Of a stretch of DNA of 5,394 bases, positions 1 to 5,394 are shown piece after piece. The stretch is taken from positions 1 to 5,394 of the forward strand of contig JAISCK010000155.1 in assembly GCA_031265635.1 (NCBI GenBank). The letters are read 5' to 3'. Within the stretch, counting starts at the first letter, position 1; every line of letters starts with the position of its first letter. The DNA comes from Spirochaetaceae bacterium (GTDB lineage Bacteria > Spirochaetota > Spirochaetia > Treponematales > Breznakiellaceae). The position numbers were made by a program, and so were the translations under genes. The notes under the pieces are model-generated. The model was not told where the DNA came from. It made no database searches and saw only the letters and a program-made list of their open reading frames with translations.

Positions 1-792
1 GCGTCAAACGCCAAAATAATTTTTTCGGGAAACAGTTTTATAAAAGAATGGGACGATGGGAGTATAAAAGGCCGCTACAGCTTTAATTCAAGTAAAATAT
101 ACTTTTTTGCGGAAGACGGACAAACATGGACTATTCCGTATAAATTACAAGGTATACAACTATGGCTTACAAACGGAGGCGATGGTTTCCATTGGTACGG
201 AAAATTCTACAAAAATGTAAAGCAAACATTTAAACAGGATGCTTCCGACGCGGATTTTCTTGTAGCAAAAAAACTCCGTGATGATGCGGCCGCTTTGTTT
301 TTTTATGATTTAAAAAAAGAAGGCAGCCTGGATAATGATTCTGGAAATGCGGTACAAGGACAAAACGAACTGGGCGGGGTATGTTCGGATTACGCGATGG
401 AGCTTGCCCGCCTTGCCGAACAGCAAGGGCTGGAAAATTATGTTGCGACATCAGGTGAAGCTCCTCATAATGTAATTGCCAAAGTTACCAAATGGCTTGA
501 TACAAACGCTCATAATTTCCGCGTCCGCAGGGGAAGAGACTTTGGCGTAAACAACAATATGAACGGGCAATATGACGGTGTTTACCGGGACGCGGATTGG
601 GAAAAAATTAAAACAAACAACAATAATCCTCCTCATGTGTACGGTTTTCCTCCCGCAAACCATGCCTGGAATATTGTGATAATAAATAACAGAACCTTTG
701 TTATTGACGCCACGCAATTTGATGAATGGAGTGGGAAACGGAACGAGGGCGACTATATTGCTTATATTATAGAAGCGGAAGACGCGCTTTAA
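1..792 (+). CDS. Transglutaminase-like domain protein, 5'-partial
   Basis: The reading frame is open from the first base to a TAA stop, giving 263 residues of C-terminal sequence; the start lies outside the window. Residues about 100-250 look like a transglutaminase-like (papain-type) fold. C128 sits in GGVCSDYA at the head of a helix, H221 in NHAWN, and D236 in VIDATQFD. This is the Cys-His-Asp triad order of the family, with the usual 15-residue His-Asp spacing. The Cys-His interval is long (93 residues) and Asn-rich, suggesting an insertion. Residues 1-75 are beta-rich with aromatic and Gly turns (FSGNSF, KGRYSF, FHWYGKFY), like a small lipocalin-like or barrel module. Such folds act as proteases, peptide N-glycanases or cross-linking enzymes; which one cannot be told here. 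A TTG at 295 is only an internal codon. The gene is visibly A+T-richer than the operon downstream. The fold call is fairly secure, the function unknown. Confidence 0.8.
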   Translation, partial: ASNAKIIFSGNSFIKEWDDGSIKGRYSFNSSKIYFFAEDGQTWTIPYKLQGIQLWLTNGGDGFHWYGKFYKNVKQTFKQDASDADFLVAKKLRDDAAALFFYDLKKEGSLDNDSGNAVQGQNELGGVCSDYAMELARLAEQQGLENYVATSGEAPHNVIAKVTKWLDTNAHNFRVRRGRDFGVNNNMNGQYDGVYRDADWEKIKTNNNNPPHVYGFPPANHAWNIVIINNRTFVIDATQFDEWSGKRNEGDYIAYIIEAEDAL

Positions 793-1026
793 TCCGCCAT
801 CCATGGAGGATTAAAGCGTCGGAGTTTGCGCAGCAAACTCCATCTTGTCCGCCTTTGGGCGGACAGGCTTGGGAAACAGCGCCATTCATGGCGCGACCCG
901 CTTTGCGGGTGATCCGCCCTCCGTATACAGGGGGGGTAGCGGGAGACTTGCACAGCAAGGCTCCCGTGCAGGGGGGCGCGTCGCGTATGCCGCAATGCCA
1001 AACGACCGTGTGGAAATGCGCCCCCC
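781..1026. repeat. Chain of consecutive short hairpins
   Basis: At least seven inverted repeats follow one another with almost no spacing. Arms: 781-795/808-820 (2-nt bulge, overlapping the stop codon of the upstream gene); 821-828/834-841 (GGAGTTTG, loop CGCAG); 844-853/858-867 (loop TTTG); 879-885/888-894 (GCGCCAT/ATGGCGC); 896-901/905-910 (ACCCGC, loop TTT); 940-950/956-966 (one A-G mismatch, loop CACAG); and 971-979/1018-1026 (GGGGGGCGC, 9 bp). A weaker GC-rich one lies at 917-936 around GTATAC. None of the first six is followed by a T-run, so they are not ordinary intrinsic terminators; the last is followed only by a mixed pyrimidine tract. The set could be a dispersed intergenic element, an mRNA 3'-end stabiliser, or a structured RNA. 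The pairing is directly visible; the role is not. Confidence 0.7.
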
Positions 1027-1139
1027 TTCCTCTCTTTTCCTCCTTACTTTTACTTATTTGACTTCTTTGTGGTAAATTTTTCTTTGATATGGTACATTCT
1101 TCCTCCTGTTTGCGGTAAAATTCCAAAGAATTCGTCCCC
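1027..1139. other. Non-coding upstream region, pyrimidine-rich
   Basis: Together with the hairpin chain this completes the roughly 415-bp gap between the transglutaminase-like gene and the binding-protein gene. No coding frame here is supported by a ribosome binding site or a recognisable protein. The stretch opens with a C/T tract (1021-1050) and contains two copies of TTTGYGGTAAA, at 1066-1076 and 1109-1119, 43 bp apart on the same face of the helix. These could be binding sites for an activator of the downstream promoter, but this is only a possibility. Confidence 0.4.
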
Positions 1140-1168
1140 TTGACAAAAAAAAGCAGATGAATTAGAAT
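1140..1168 (+). promoter_or_regulatory. Sigma-70 type promoter of the transporter operon
   Basis: A perfect -35 box TTGACA (1140-1145) is separated by 17 bp from TAGAAT (1163-1168), which matches the -10 consensus at five of six positions. The A+T-rich spacer and the position about 42 bp upstream of the binding-protein start codon fit. Transcription would begin near 1174-1176, giving a short leader of roughly 35 nt. The boxes are seen directly; activity is inferred. Confidence 0.8.
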
Positions 1169-1171
1169 TAT

Positions 1172-1186
1172 ATGCAAACGTTTTCA
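1172..1186. promoter_or_regulatory. LacI/GalR-family type (cre-like) operator
   Basis: The bases ATGCAAACGTTTTCA fit the known catabolite-responsive-element consensus WTGNAANCGNWNNCW at every position. The core 1173-1186 is a 14-bp palindrome with six of seven pairs matched around a central CG, the hallmark of operators bound by LacI/GalR-family repressors. It covers the predicted transcription start, where a bound repressor would block RNA polymerase. The identity of the regulator cannot be read here; no regulator gene lies in the window. Confidence 0.6.
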
Positions 1187-1196
1187 CATAAACTTT

Positions 1197-1202
1197 AGGA
1201 GG
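1197..1202 (+). promoter_or_regulatory. Strong ribosome binding site of the binding-protein gene
   Basis: AGGAGG matches the Shine-Dalgarno consensus perfectly and lies 7 nt before the ATG at 1210. It fixes the start and predicts high translation, as expected for a periplasmic binding protein needed in excess over its permease. Confidence 0.85.
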
Positions 1203-1209
1203 AAACATA

Positions 1210-2313
1210 ATGACAAGAAAATCTTTGGCGGCTGTTTTCGCGCTGGCGCTGGCTGCCGGCCTGGTTTTTGGGAGCTGTTCAAAAAGGACAGCGGCGGGTC
1301 CTGTAGACCTCTCCGGTCTTAGCCTTGATCAGCTTATCGCGGAAGCGAAAAAAGAAGGGCACATTGAGTCTGTCGGCATGCCCGATGACTGGGCCGACTG
1401 GGGCAGTTCATGGAAGGCCCTCAGCGACAAATACGGGCTTACCCATTTTGATACCGACATGAGTTCCGCCGAGGAAATACAGATTTTCAAGGCCGAGGCG
1501 GACAGCCCCACCAAGGACATTGGCGATGTGGGCCACGCCTACGGAAAGGTCGCCATTGACGAGGACGTGGTGCAGGGGTACAAACCCAGCACCTGGAATA
1601 CCATTCCCGACTGGGCCAAGGACCCTGACGCCCGCTGGATTCTCAGTTATACGGGAACCATGGCCTGGGCCATCAATACCAATCTTACCGGCGGCAGGAT
1701 TCCCAGGACCTGGAAAGAACTTAAAGAAGGGAATTACAAAGTCAGCGTCGGCAACGTGGTCGGCGGCGCTTCGTCCCAGGCCATGGTCATAGGAGCGGCT
1801 CTCGCCTACGGCGGCGGGCTCGACAATGTAAGGCCCGGCATCGAATTCTTCAAGGACCTTGCCAGGGCCGGAAGGATTACCGGCGCGTATGCGGGCGAGG
1901 CTCTTGCCAGGGGCGAGATAGAAATTTCCGCCAACTACTACGACTATAGCTGCCTGGGCTGGAAGGAAAGCATCAATGCCCGGAATACCGATGTCAAGAT
2001 TGAAGTTGTTATTCCCCAGGACGGCGCCATTACCACCGGCTACTGTCTCATCTTCAACAAAACGTCTCCCCATCCCCACGCCACGGCGCTTGCTATTGAG
2101 TATCTGCTCAGCGACGAGGGTCAGATTGACCGGGCCAGGGGTTTTGCCCGTCCCATCAGGGATGTAACGCTTCCTTCCGATGTTCAGGCCAGGCTGCTGC
2201 CTTCCGACCAGTACAGGAACGCTGTCGCCATAAATGATCCCGACGTACTTGCCAGGGCCTGCTCGGAAGTGGGCAAACTGTGGGAAGAAGAGGTCATACC
2301 CCTCATTCGATAA
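1210..2313 (+). CDS. ABC importer substrate-binding lipoprotein
   Basis: This 367-residue protein captures the substrate outside the inner membrane and delivers it to the permease pair encoded downstream. The N-terminus has Lys/Arg at residues 3-4, a hydrophobic stretch at 5-21, and a lipobox FGSC with C23 as the likely lipidated residue; the form is relaxed, as is common in spirochaetes. The mature part has the layout of family 1 extracellular solute-binding proteins (the AfuA/FbpA-like group): LDQLIAEAKKEG near the start, a Gly/Ala-rich ligand-cleft segment around VVGGASSQAM, and near the end a block EYLLSDEGQ...ARPIRDV that is typical of the group. Y243-Y244 in SANYYDYS sits roughly where FbpA proteins carry their Fe(III)-binding tyrosine pair, which is suggestive but not proof of iron. 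Other members bind 2-aminoethylphosphonate, thiamine, polyamines or sugar phosphates. The start is fixed by the AGGAGG 7 nt upstream. It is the first gene of the operon, behind a promoter and an operator. Confidence 0.88.
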   Translation: MTRKSLAAVFALALAAGLVFGSCSKRTAAGPVDLSGLSLDQLIAEAKKEGHIESVGMPDDWADWGSSWKALSDKYGLTHFDTDMSSAEEIQIFKAEADSPTKDIGDVGHAYGKVAIDEDVVQGYKPSTWNTIPDWAKDPDARWILSYTGTMAWAINTNLTGGRIPRTWKELKEGNYKVSVGNVVGGASSQAMVIGAALAYGGGLDNVRPGIEFFKDLARAGRITGAYAGEALARGEIEISANYYDYSCLGWKESINARNTDVKIEVVIPQDGAITTGYCLIFNKTSPHPHATALAIEYLLSDEGQIDRARGFARPIRDVTLPSDVQARLLPSDQYRNAVAINDPDVLARACSEVGKLWEEEVIPLIR

Positions 2314-2346
2314 GTATTCTCTATATGAAACGGTGCGCGGCATCAA

Positions 2347-2384
2347 GGAAAAGCGGGTACAGCTCTACAGGCGCCCGCTTTTCC
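2347..2384. other. Perfect 11-bp hairpin after the binding-protein gene
   Basis: GGAAAAGCGGG (2347-2357) pairs without mismatch with CCCGCTTTTCC (2374-2384) across a 16-nt loop. No T-run follows, so it is not itself a normal terminator on this strand. On the opposite strand no obvious T-run follows either. It may protect the 3' end of the binding-protein transcript from exonucleases, like the hairpins between malE and malF in enteric bacteria. Confidence 0.65.
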
Positions 2385-2400
2385 GCCTGAATCCAAGGCT

Positions 2401-2439
2401 GCTGTTTCAAAATTCCGGTTTTGAAACAGCCTCTTTTTT
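2401..2439 (+). terminator. Intrinsic terminator / attenuator inside the operon
   Basis: GCTGTTTCAAAA (2401-2412) pairs perfectly over 12 bp with 2419-2430 across the 6-nt loop TTCCGG, followed at once by CTC and six Ts. This is a classical Rho-independent terminator lying 87 bp after the binding-protein stop and about 40 bp before the first permease. No second promoter is evident after it, so the permease and ATPase genes probably depend on read-through. This would give a graded operon with binding protein in excess. Confidence 0.82.
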
Positions 2440-2440
2440 A

Positions 2441-2460
2441 ACCGGTCCCTGGGGGCCGGT
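2441..2460. other. Hairpin just upstream of the permease ribosome binding site
   Basis: ACCGGTCC (2441-2448) pairs with GGGCCGGT (2453-2460) over 8 bp including one G-T wobble, with loop CTGG. It ends 9 nt before the AAGGGGG of the next gene. It could shield the 5' end of processed downstream mRNA or take part in alternative folding, since AACCGG (2440-2445) can also pair with CCGGTT (2415-2420) in the terminator loop and stem. Confidence 0.5.
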
Positions 2461-2479
2461 ATTTCAGAGAAGGGGGTCA

Positions 2480-3343
2480 ATGATGAAGCCTGCAAAAAGC
2501 ATTACGCACATTATCCACGCGCTGCCGGTGCTGCCTTTCCTGCTTCTGGCGTTGCTCTTTTTGTTCCTGCCCATGGTGAGTATGGTTGTCAAGAGTTTTG
2601 TGGTTCCGGGTGTGGCGGGCTATTCGGTACGGAATTACATTGACATTTTTACCCAAAGGACCACGCTTGCCTGTATACGAAACAGCCTGTACCTGTCTTT
2701 TCTTTCGGCCTTTATAGGGCTTTTTATTTCGTTTGTCGCGGCCCTTTCGGTTACCCGCATTACCGACAAGGCCAAAGGCCGCTACCTTTCCTTTCTCAAT
2801 ATGTTCTCGAATTTTGCGGGTCTTCCCCTGGCCTATGCCTTTATGTTTATGGTAGGCAACGCGGGAATCTTTACCCTCATCCTGAGGGTACTCAACATTG
2901 ACCTGGTTAAAAGTTTCAATCTGTATTCCAGCAACGGGATACTGGTTCTCTTTGTATATTTTCAGATACCCCTGGGAACCCTTCTTATGTTTCCGGCCTT
3001 CCAGGCCATACGGCCCGAGTGGAGGGAAGCGGCGGAACTGATGAGGGCTTCGGGCGTTCAATTCTGGTGGCGGGTCGGCCTTCCGGCGCTTATTCCCAGC
3101 CTTGCGGGAACCTTCGGCATGCTCTTTGCCAATGCCCTTACCGCCTATGCCACGCCCTTTATGCTTATGTCGACTAACTATCCTCTCCTTCCCATAAAAA
3201 TTACTTCCATGTATACGGGCGAAATGGCGCCCCAGCCGGAGATGGGTTCGGCCCTTTCCCTGGTGATGGTAGCCATTATGCTCTCGGTCATAGGGCTCTG
3301 CAATTTGTTCAGGACCGTGTTCTACAAGGGAGGGTATAAATGA
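2480..3343 (+). CDS. ABC importer permease, first subunit (PotB-like)
   Basis: This 287-residue inner-membrane protein forms half of the translocation channel. Six membrane segments can be seen at about residues 15-37, 66-91, 104-135, 153-175, 203-225 and 250-278. The cytoplasmic EAA loop that docks on the ATPase is present: E183-A184-A185, G192, and the closing LP at 201-202. Length and layout fit the single-domain permeases of polyamine-type (PotB) importers, unlike FbpB-type iron permeases, which are fused doubles. Two ATGs stand side by side at 2480 and 2483; AAGGGGG (2470-2476) lies 3 nt from the first and 6 nt from the second, so the second may be used. Longer upstream extensions of the frame run back through the terminator into the binding-protein gene and are not credible. 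It is followed by the second permease with a 4-bp ATGA overlap, implying translational coupling. Confidence 0.88.
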   Translation: MMKPAKSITHIIHALPVLPFLLLALLFLFLPMVSMVVKSFVVPGVAGYSVRNYIDIFTQRTTLACIRNSLYLSFLSAFIGLFISFVAALSVTRITDKAKGRYLSFLNMFSNFAGLPLAYAFMFMVGNAGIFTLILRVLNIDLVKSFNLYSSNGILVLFVYFQIPLGTLLMFPAFQAIRPEWREAAELMRASGVQFWWRVGLPALIPSLAGTFGMLFANALTAYATPFMLMSTNYPLLPIKITSMYTGEMAPQPEMGSALSLVMVAIMLSVIGLCNLFRTVFYKGGYK

Positions 3344-4146
3344 GAACGAAAAAAGTCTTCCCCCGCCTGGTCCTTTTTTTCGCGGCTGTCTTTCTCGCTA
3401 CGCCCTTCCTGGTCATCGTCATCTATTCATTTGTAACCGGATGGGCCGGCATAGCGCCTTCGGGTTTCACCCTGACCTATTATGACCAGGTTTTAAGCGA
3501 TGTGCGTTTCTGGCCTTCGGTATTCAGGGCGCTGCTTATCTCAATCGTCCCGATTTTTATAAGCGGCTTTGTCGTCATTCTTGCCCTGTATTCTTCGATA
3601 CTGTATTTTCCCTTTCTGGATAAATACATACAGAGCATCTGTATGCTGCCCCATACGGTGAACGGGGTGATACTCGCTATTTCGGCCCTGACCCTGTACG
3701 CCGGAAGCCCGACGCCTTTCGGAAACCGGCTGGTCATGCTTACGTTTATCTACTGCGTCATCATACTGCCCTTTGTGTACCAGGGCATCAGGAACAATCT
3801 GCACGCGGTGAACATACGGCAGCTTATTGAGGCGGCTGAAATACTCGGCGCCGGAAAACTCTACGCCTTCCTGGTCATAGTGGTTCCCAATATCGTGTCA
3901 GGCATTCTGGTTGCCGCCCTTCTGGGCATATCCCGTATTTTTACCGACTATGTAGTGATAAAAATTATCGCCGGCAGCCGTTATCTGACACCCCAGCAAC
4001 TGCTCTACAATTTCCGGGACAAACCGGGTCAGTTTATCAGCGTCATCATATTGATTACTTTCTTTTTTATTCTGCTTGTCGCGGGAGTAGCCTATTATCT
4101 GCAGAACCGGAATACGGGGAAAGCGGTTCAGATTACGGAGGAATAG
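3340..4146 (+). CDS. ABC importer permease, second subunit (PotC-like)
   Basis: This 268-residue inner-membrane protein is the partner channel subunit. Hydrophobic segments lie at about residues 8-31, 60-88, 96-118, 127-147, 177-202 and 231-256. The EAA loop reads E164-A165-A166, G170, ending in P183 of VVPNI, so the ATPase contact site is intact. The start ATG overlaps the TGA of the first permease (ATGA), and AAGGGAGGG ends 5 nt before it, so it can be translated both by coupling and independently. The tail after the last membrane segment is short and polar. The size and the pairing with an equal-sized first subunit match PotB/PotC-type or phosphonate-type importers. The substrate is not readable from the permeases. 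Confidence 0.88.
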   Translation: MRTKKVFPRLVLFFAAVFLATPFLVIVIYSFVTGWAGIAPSGFTLTYYDQVLSDVRFWPSVFRALLISIVPIFISGFVVILALYSSILYFPFLDKYIQSICMLPHTVNGVILAISALTLYAGSPTPFGNRLVMLTFIYCVIILPFVYQGIRNNLHAVNIRQLIEAAEILGAGKLYAFLVIVVPNIVSGILVAALLGISRIFTDYVVIKIIAGSRYLTPQQLLYNFRDKPGQFISVIILITFFFILLVAGVAYYLQNRNTGKAVQITEE

Positions 4147-4147
4147 C

Positions 4148-5164
4148 ATGGCCTATATTCAGTTTGAAAATATTATCAAGACTTTTGACAACGAGACCCA
4201 GGCCCTGAAGGGAATAAACCTAAGCGTCGAAAAGGGCGAACTGGTAACGCTCCTTGGGCCCTCCGGCTGCGGCAAGAGCACCCTGCTCCGCTGCCTCGCG
4301 GGGCTTGAGTCGGTAAGCAGCGGGAAGATATACCTTGACAATAATGACATCACCGATCTTTCTCCCAAGCAGAGGGAGATAGGAATGGTGTTCCAGCAGT
4401 ACAGCCTCTTTCCCAACATGACCGTGGCGCAGAATGTAGGTTTCGGACTCAGCATCAAAAGGATGGAGAAGGCCCTTATACGGGAAAAGGTCAAGACTAT
4501 GCTTGAACTGGTCGGCCTCTCGGAAAAACTCAGGCAGTATCCGAATCAGCTTTCGGGCGGCCAGCAGCAACGGGTGGCCCTGGCCAGGGCCCTGGTAATG
4601 GAACCCAAGGTGCTGCTTCTGGACGAGCCCATGAGCGCCATAGACGCGCTTCTGCGGCGGAACCTTCAAATTGAAATACGGAGGATACAGAGGCGCCTTA
4701 AAATAACGACCATATTCGTAACCCACGACCAGGACGAAGCAATGGTAATGTCCGACAAAATACATCTCTTTAATGTAGGCGCCCTTGAACAGTCAGGGGT
4801 TCCGACAGAACTTTACACAAAACCCAGGACGAAATTCGCCGCGTCGTTTATCGGCCATTACAATATACTGACGGCGTCGGATTTTAGCGCCGCGAGCGGC
4901 CAGGGCTTTGACGGAGAGCATGTAGCGATACGGCCCGAAGTGATAAGCGTCAGCGCCGCTGCGCAGGGCGCGCAGGACGGCGTGATACAGATTAAGGGAA
5001 CCGTAAAGGGAAGCATACCCCACGGGAACATACTCCGTTATACGCTTTCCTGCGGCGCGGTACAGCTTGACGCCGACGTTCTTTTTGACGCGACCCGGCT
5101 TTTTGGCGAGAACCAGGACGTGTATCTTTCCATTCCCCTGGAACAGGTGCTGCCGCTGCAGTAG
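4148..5164 (+). CDS. ABC importer ATP-binding protein (PotA/FbpC-like)
   Basis: This 338-residue cytoplasmic ATPase powers uptake as a dimer on the two permeases. All nucleotide-binding motifs are present: Walker A GPSGCGKST (37-45), Q-loop Q83-Q84, signature LSGGQQQR (135-142), Walker B VLLLDEP with D159 and catalytic E160, D-loop SAID (D166) with Ile where Leu is usual, and switch H193 in FVTHDQDEA. After about residue 240 comes a small beta-rich tail, with RPE at about 262-264 and a final strand ending near the C-terminus, as in the TOBE-type regulatory domain of PotA, FbpC and PhnT proteins. The length is close to the family norm (about 340-380). GGAGG (4137-4141) lies 6 nt before the ATG, and the gap to the second permease is 1 bp, so the gene is in the same operon. 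No clear terminator follows. Confidence 0.92.
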   Translation: MAYIQFENIIKTFDNETQALKGINLSVEKGELVTLLGPSGCGKSTLLRCLAGLESVSSGKIYLDNNDITDLSPKQREIGMVFQQYSLFPNMTVAQNVGFGLSIKRMEKALIREKVKTMLELVGLSEKLRQYPNQLSGGQQQRVALARALVMEPKVLLLDEPMSAIDALLRRNLQIEIRRIQRRLKITTIFVTHDQDEAMVMSDKIHLFNVGALEQSGVPTELYTKPRTKFAASFIGHYNILTASDFSAASGQGFDGEHVAIRPEVISVSAAAQGAQDGVIQIKGTVKGSIPHGNILRYTLSCGAVQLDADVLFDATRLFGENQDVYLSIPLEQVLPLQ

Positions 5165-5280
5165 GGACGCTGTTTAAGGAATTACGAAGACAAGGCCGCT
5201 GAAACAGGGCAATTTTCCGGGAATTTGGTTCTGAATGGCTTTCAATTTGATTCCGCTTCATGGACCTGATGAACCCCGAA

Positions 5281-5341
5281 ATGCCTCATATTGAAATGTT
5301 ACCGAAAAGGCAGGATGCCTCATTTAGAAAATGTTACCGAA
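5281..5341. repeat. Two imperfect direct repeats, 34-bp period
   Basis: The copies are 5281-5306 and 5315-5341. Both begin ATGCCTCAT and end ATGTTACCGAA; the middle is ATTGAA in the first and TTAGAAA in the second. The 8-bp spacer together with the flanks forms the small inverted repeat AGGCA-GGA-TGCCT (5308-5320). The near identity is seen directly. Confidence 0.85.
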
Positions 5342-5394
5342 GCTAAGCCTGCTCCTGTGTCTGAATGCGGTTTGCCTGAGCGAGCCGTTGACGC
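5281..5394. mobile_element. Possible end of an IS21-type insertion sequence, partial
   Basis: IS21-family elements carry tandem copies of a subterminal repeat at each end, often of the form CTCA, a short A/T stretch, then GAAATGT. The two repeats at 5281-5341 resemble this. If so, the outer tip lies near or left of 5281 and the element runs rightward out of the window. No transposase can be recognised in the 50 bases that remain, and the exact tip and target duplication cannot be placed. The bases 5165-5280 between the ATPase stop and the repeats hold no gene or convincing terminator. Confidence 0.4.

Noticed and set aside
295..297. TTG at 295 as start of the first gene
   Set aside because: The same frame is open back to base 1 with sensible protein sequence, and no ribosome binding site precedes the TTG.
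781..1026. Integron attC sites or a CRISPR array
   Set aside because: The attC core GTTRRRY with its inverted partner is absent, and the hairpins differ in sequence with no repeat-spacer regularity.
726..1177. Open frames of 70-136 codons on both strands across the hairpin region
   Set aside because: They run through consecutive inverted repeats, overlap each other and the first gene, have no convincing ribosome binding site, and give low-complexity Pro/Gly/Arg-rich products. They are by-products of the G+C-rich repeats.
1408..2346. Long minus-strand open frame (312 codons) opposite the binding-protein gene
   Set aside because: The plus strand carries a lipobox, a perfect ribosome binding site, a promoter and family motifs. 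The minus frame is a shadow of its codon bias and its product resembles nothing I know.
2234..2479. Upstream extension of the first permease to an ATG at 2234
   Set aside because: It would overlap the end of the binding-protein gene and translate through the terminator hairpins. The start at 2480/2483 has a ribosome binding site and gives the normal permease length.
5165..5280. Terminator after the ATPase gene
   Set aside because: Only a CTGTTT/AAACAG pairing with a long loop (5170-5207) and a weak wobble hairpin near 5211-5226 are visible, and neither has a T-run.
1..5394. GCGTCAA at the left edge and TTGACGC at the right edge as inverted ends of one element
   Set aside because: The match is only 7 bp, the left copy lies inside a coding frame, and window edges are probably arbitrary; most likely coincidence.
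5342..5394. Short minus-strand open frames at the right edge as the end of a transposase gene
   Set aside because: Only 15-25 codons are available and none shows a recognisable transposase motif, so no gene can be supported.

Overview
The window shows the 3' part of one gene, a structured intergenic region, a complete four-gene ABC importer operon, and probably the edge of a mobile element at the right end. I see no rRNA, tRNA or CRISPR array. The host is most likely a spirochaete, plausibly a gut Treponema. This is an inference from the relaxed lipobox of the binding protein, the moderate G+C of the operon, the chained intergenic hairpins and the operon style. No universal marker gene is present to settle it.

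Region 1 (1-792) is the C-terminal part of an A+T-rich gene whose start lies outside the window. It has a short beta-rich stretch followed by a transglutaminase-like cysteine protease/transglutaminase fold with a recognisable Cys-His-Asp triad. Region 2 (about 781-1139) has no credible gene. It is packed with at least seven consecutive short inverted repeats, followed by a pyrimidine-rich stretch.

Region 3 (1140-5164) is one transport operon. A near-consensus sigma-70 type promoter (TTGACA, 17 bp, TAGAAT) is overlapped at its predicted start site by a LacI/GalR-family-type operator. A strong ribosome binding site then leads into a lipoprotein substrate-binding protein. A 166-bp gap follows that holds three stacked hairpins, the middle one a textbook intrinsic terminator. 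It is expected to make the binding protein more abundant than the membrane parts. Two separate inner-membrane permeases follow (ATGA overlap between them), then an ATPase with a TOBE-type C-terminal domain (1 bp after the second permease). Together they form a complete importer of the iron / polyamine / 2-aminoethylphosphonate / thiamine superfamily. The real substrate cannot be read from the sequence.

Region 4 (5165-5394) has no gene that I can support. It holds two near-identical 26-27 bp direct repeats with a 34-bp period. They resemble the repeated ends of IS21-type insertion sequences, and the element would continue beyond the window.

Nothing here is a clearly new biological system. The items most worth a second look are the hairpin chain, the operator over the start site, the structured gap inside the operon and the repeats at the right edge.
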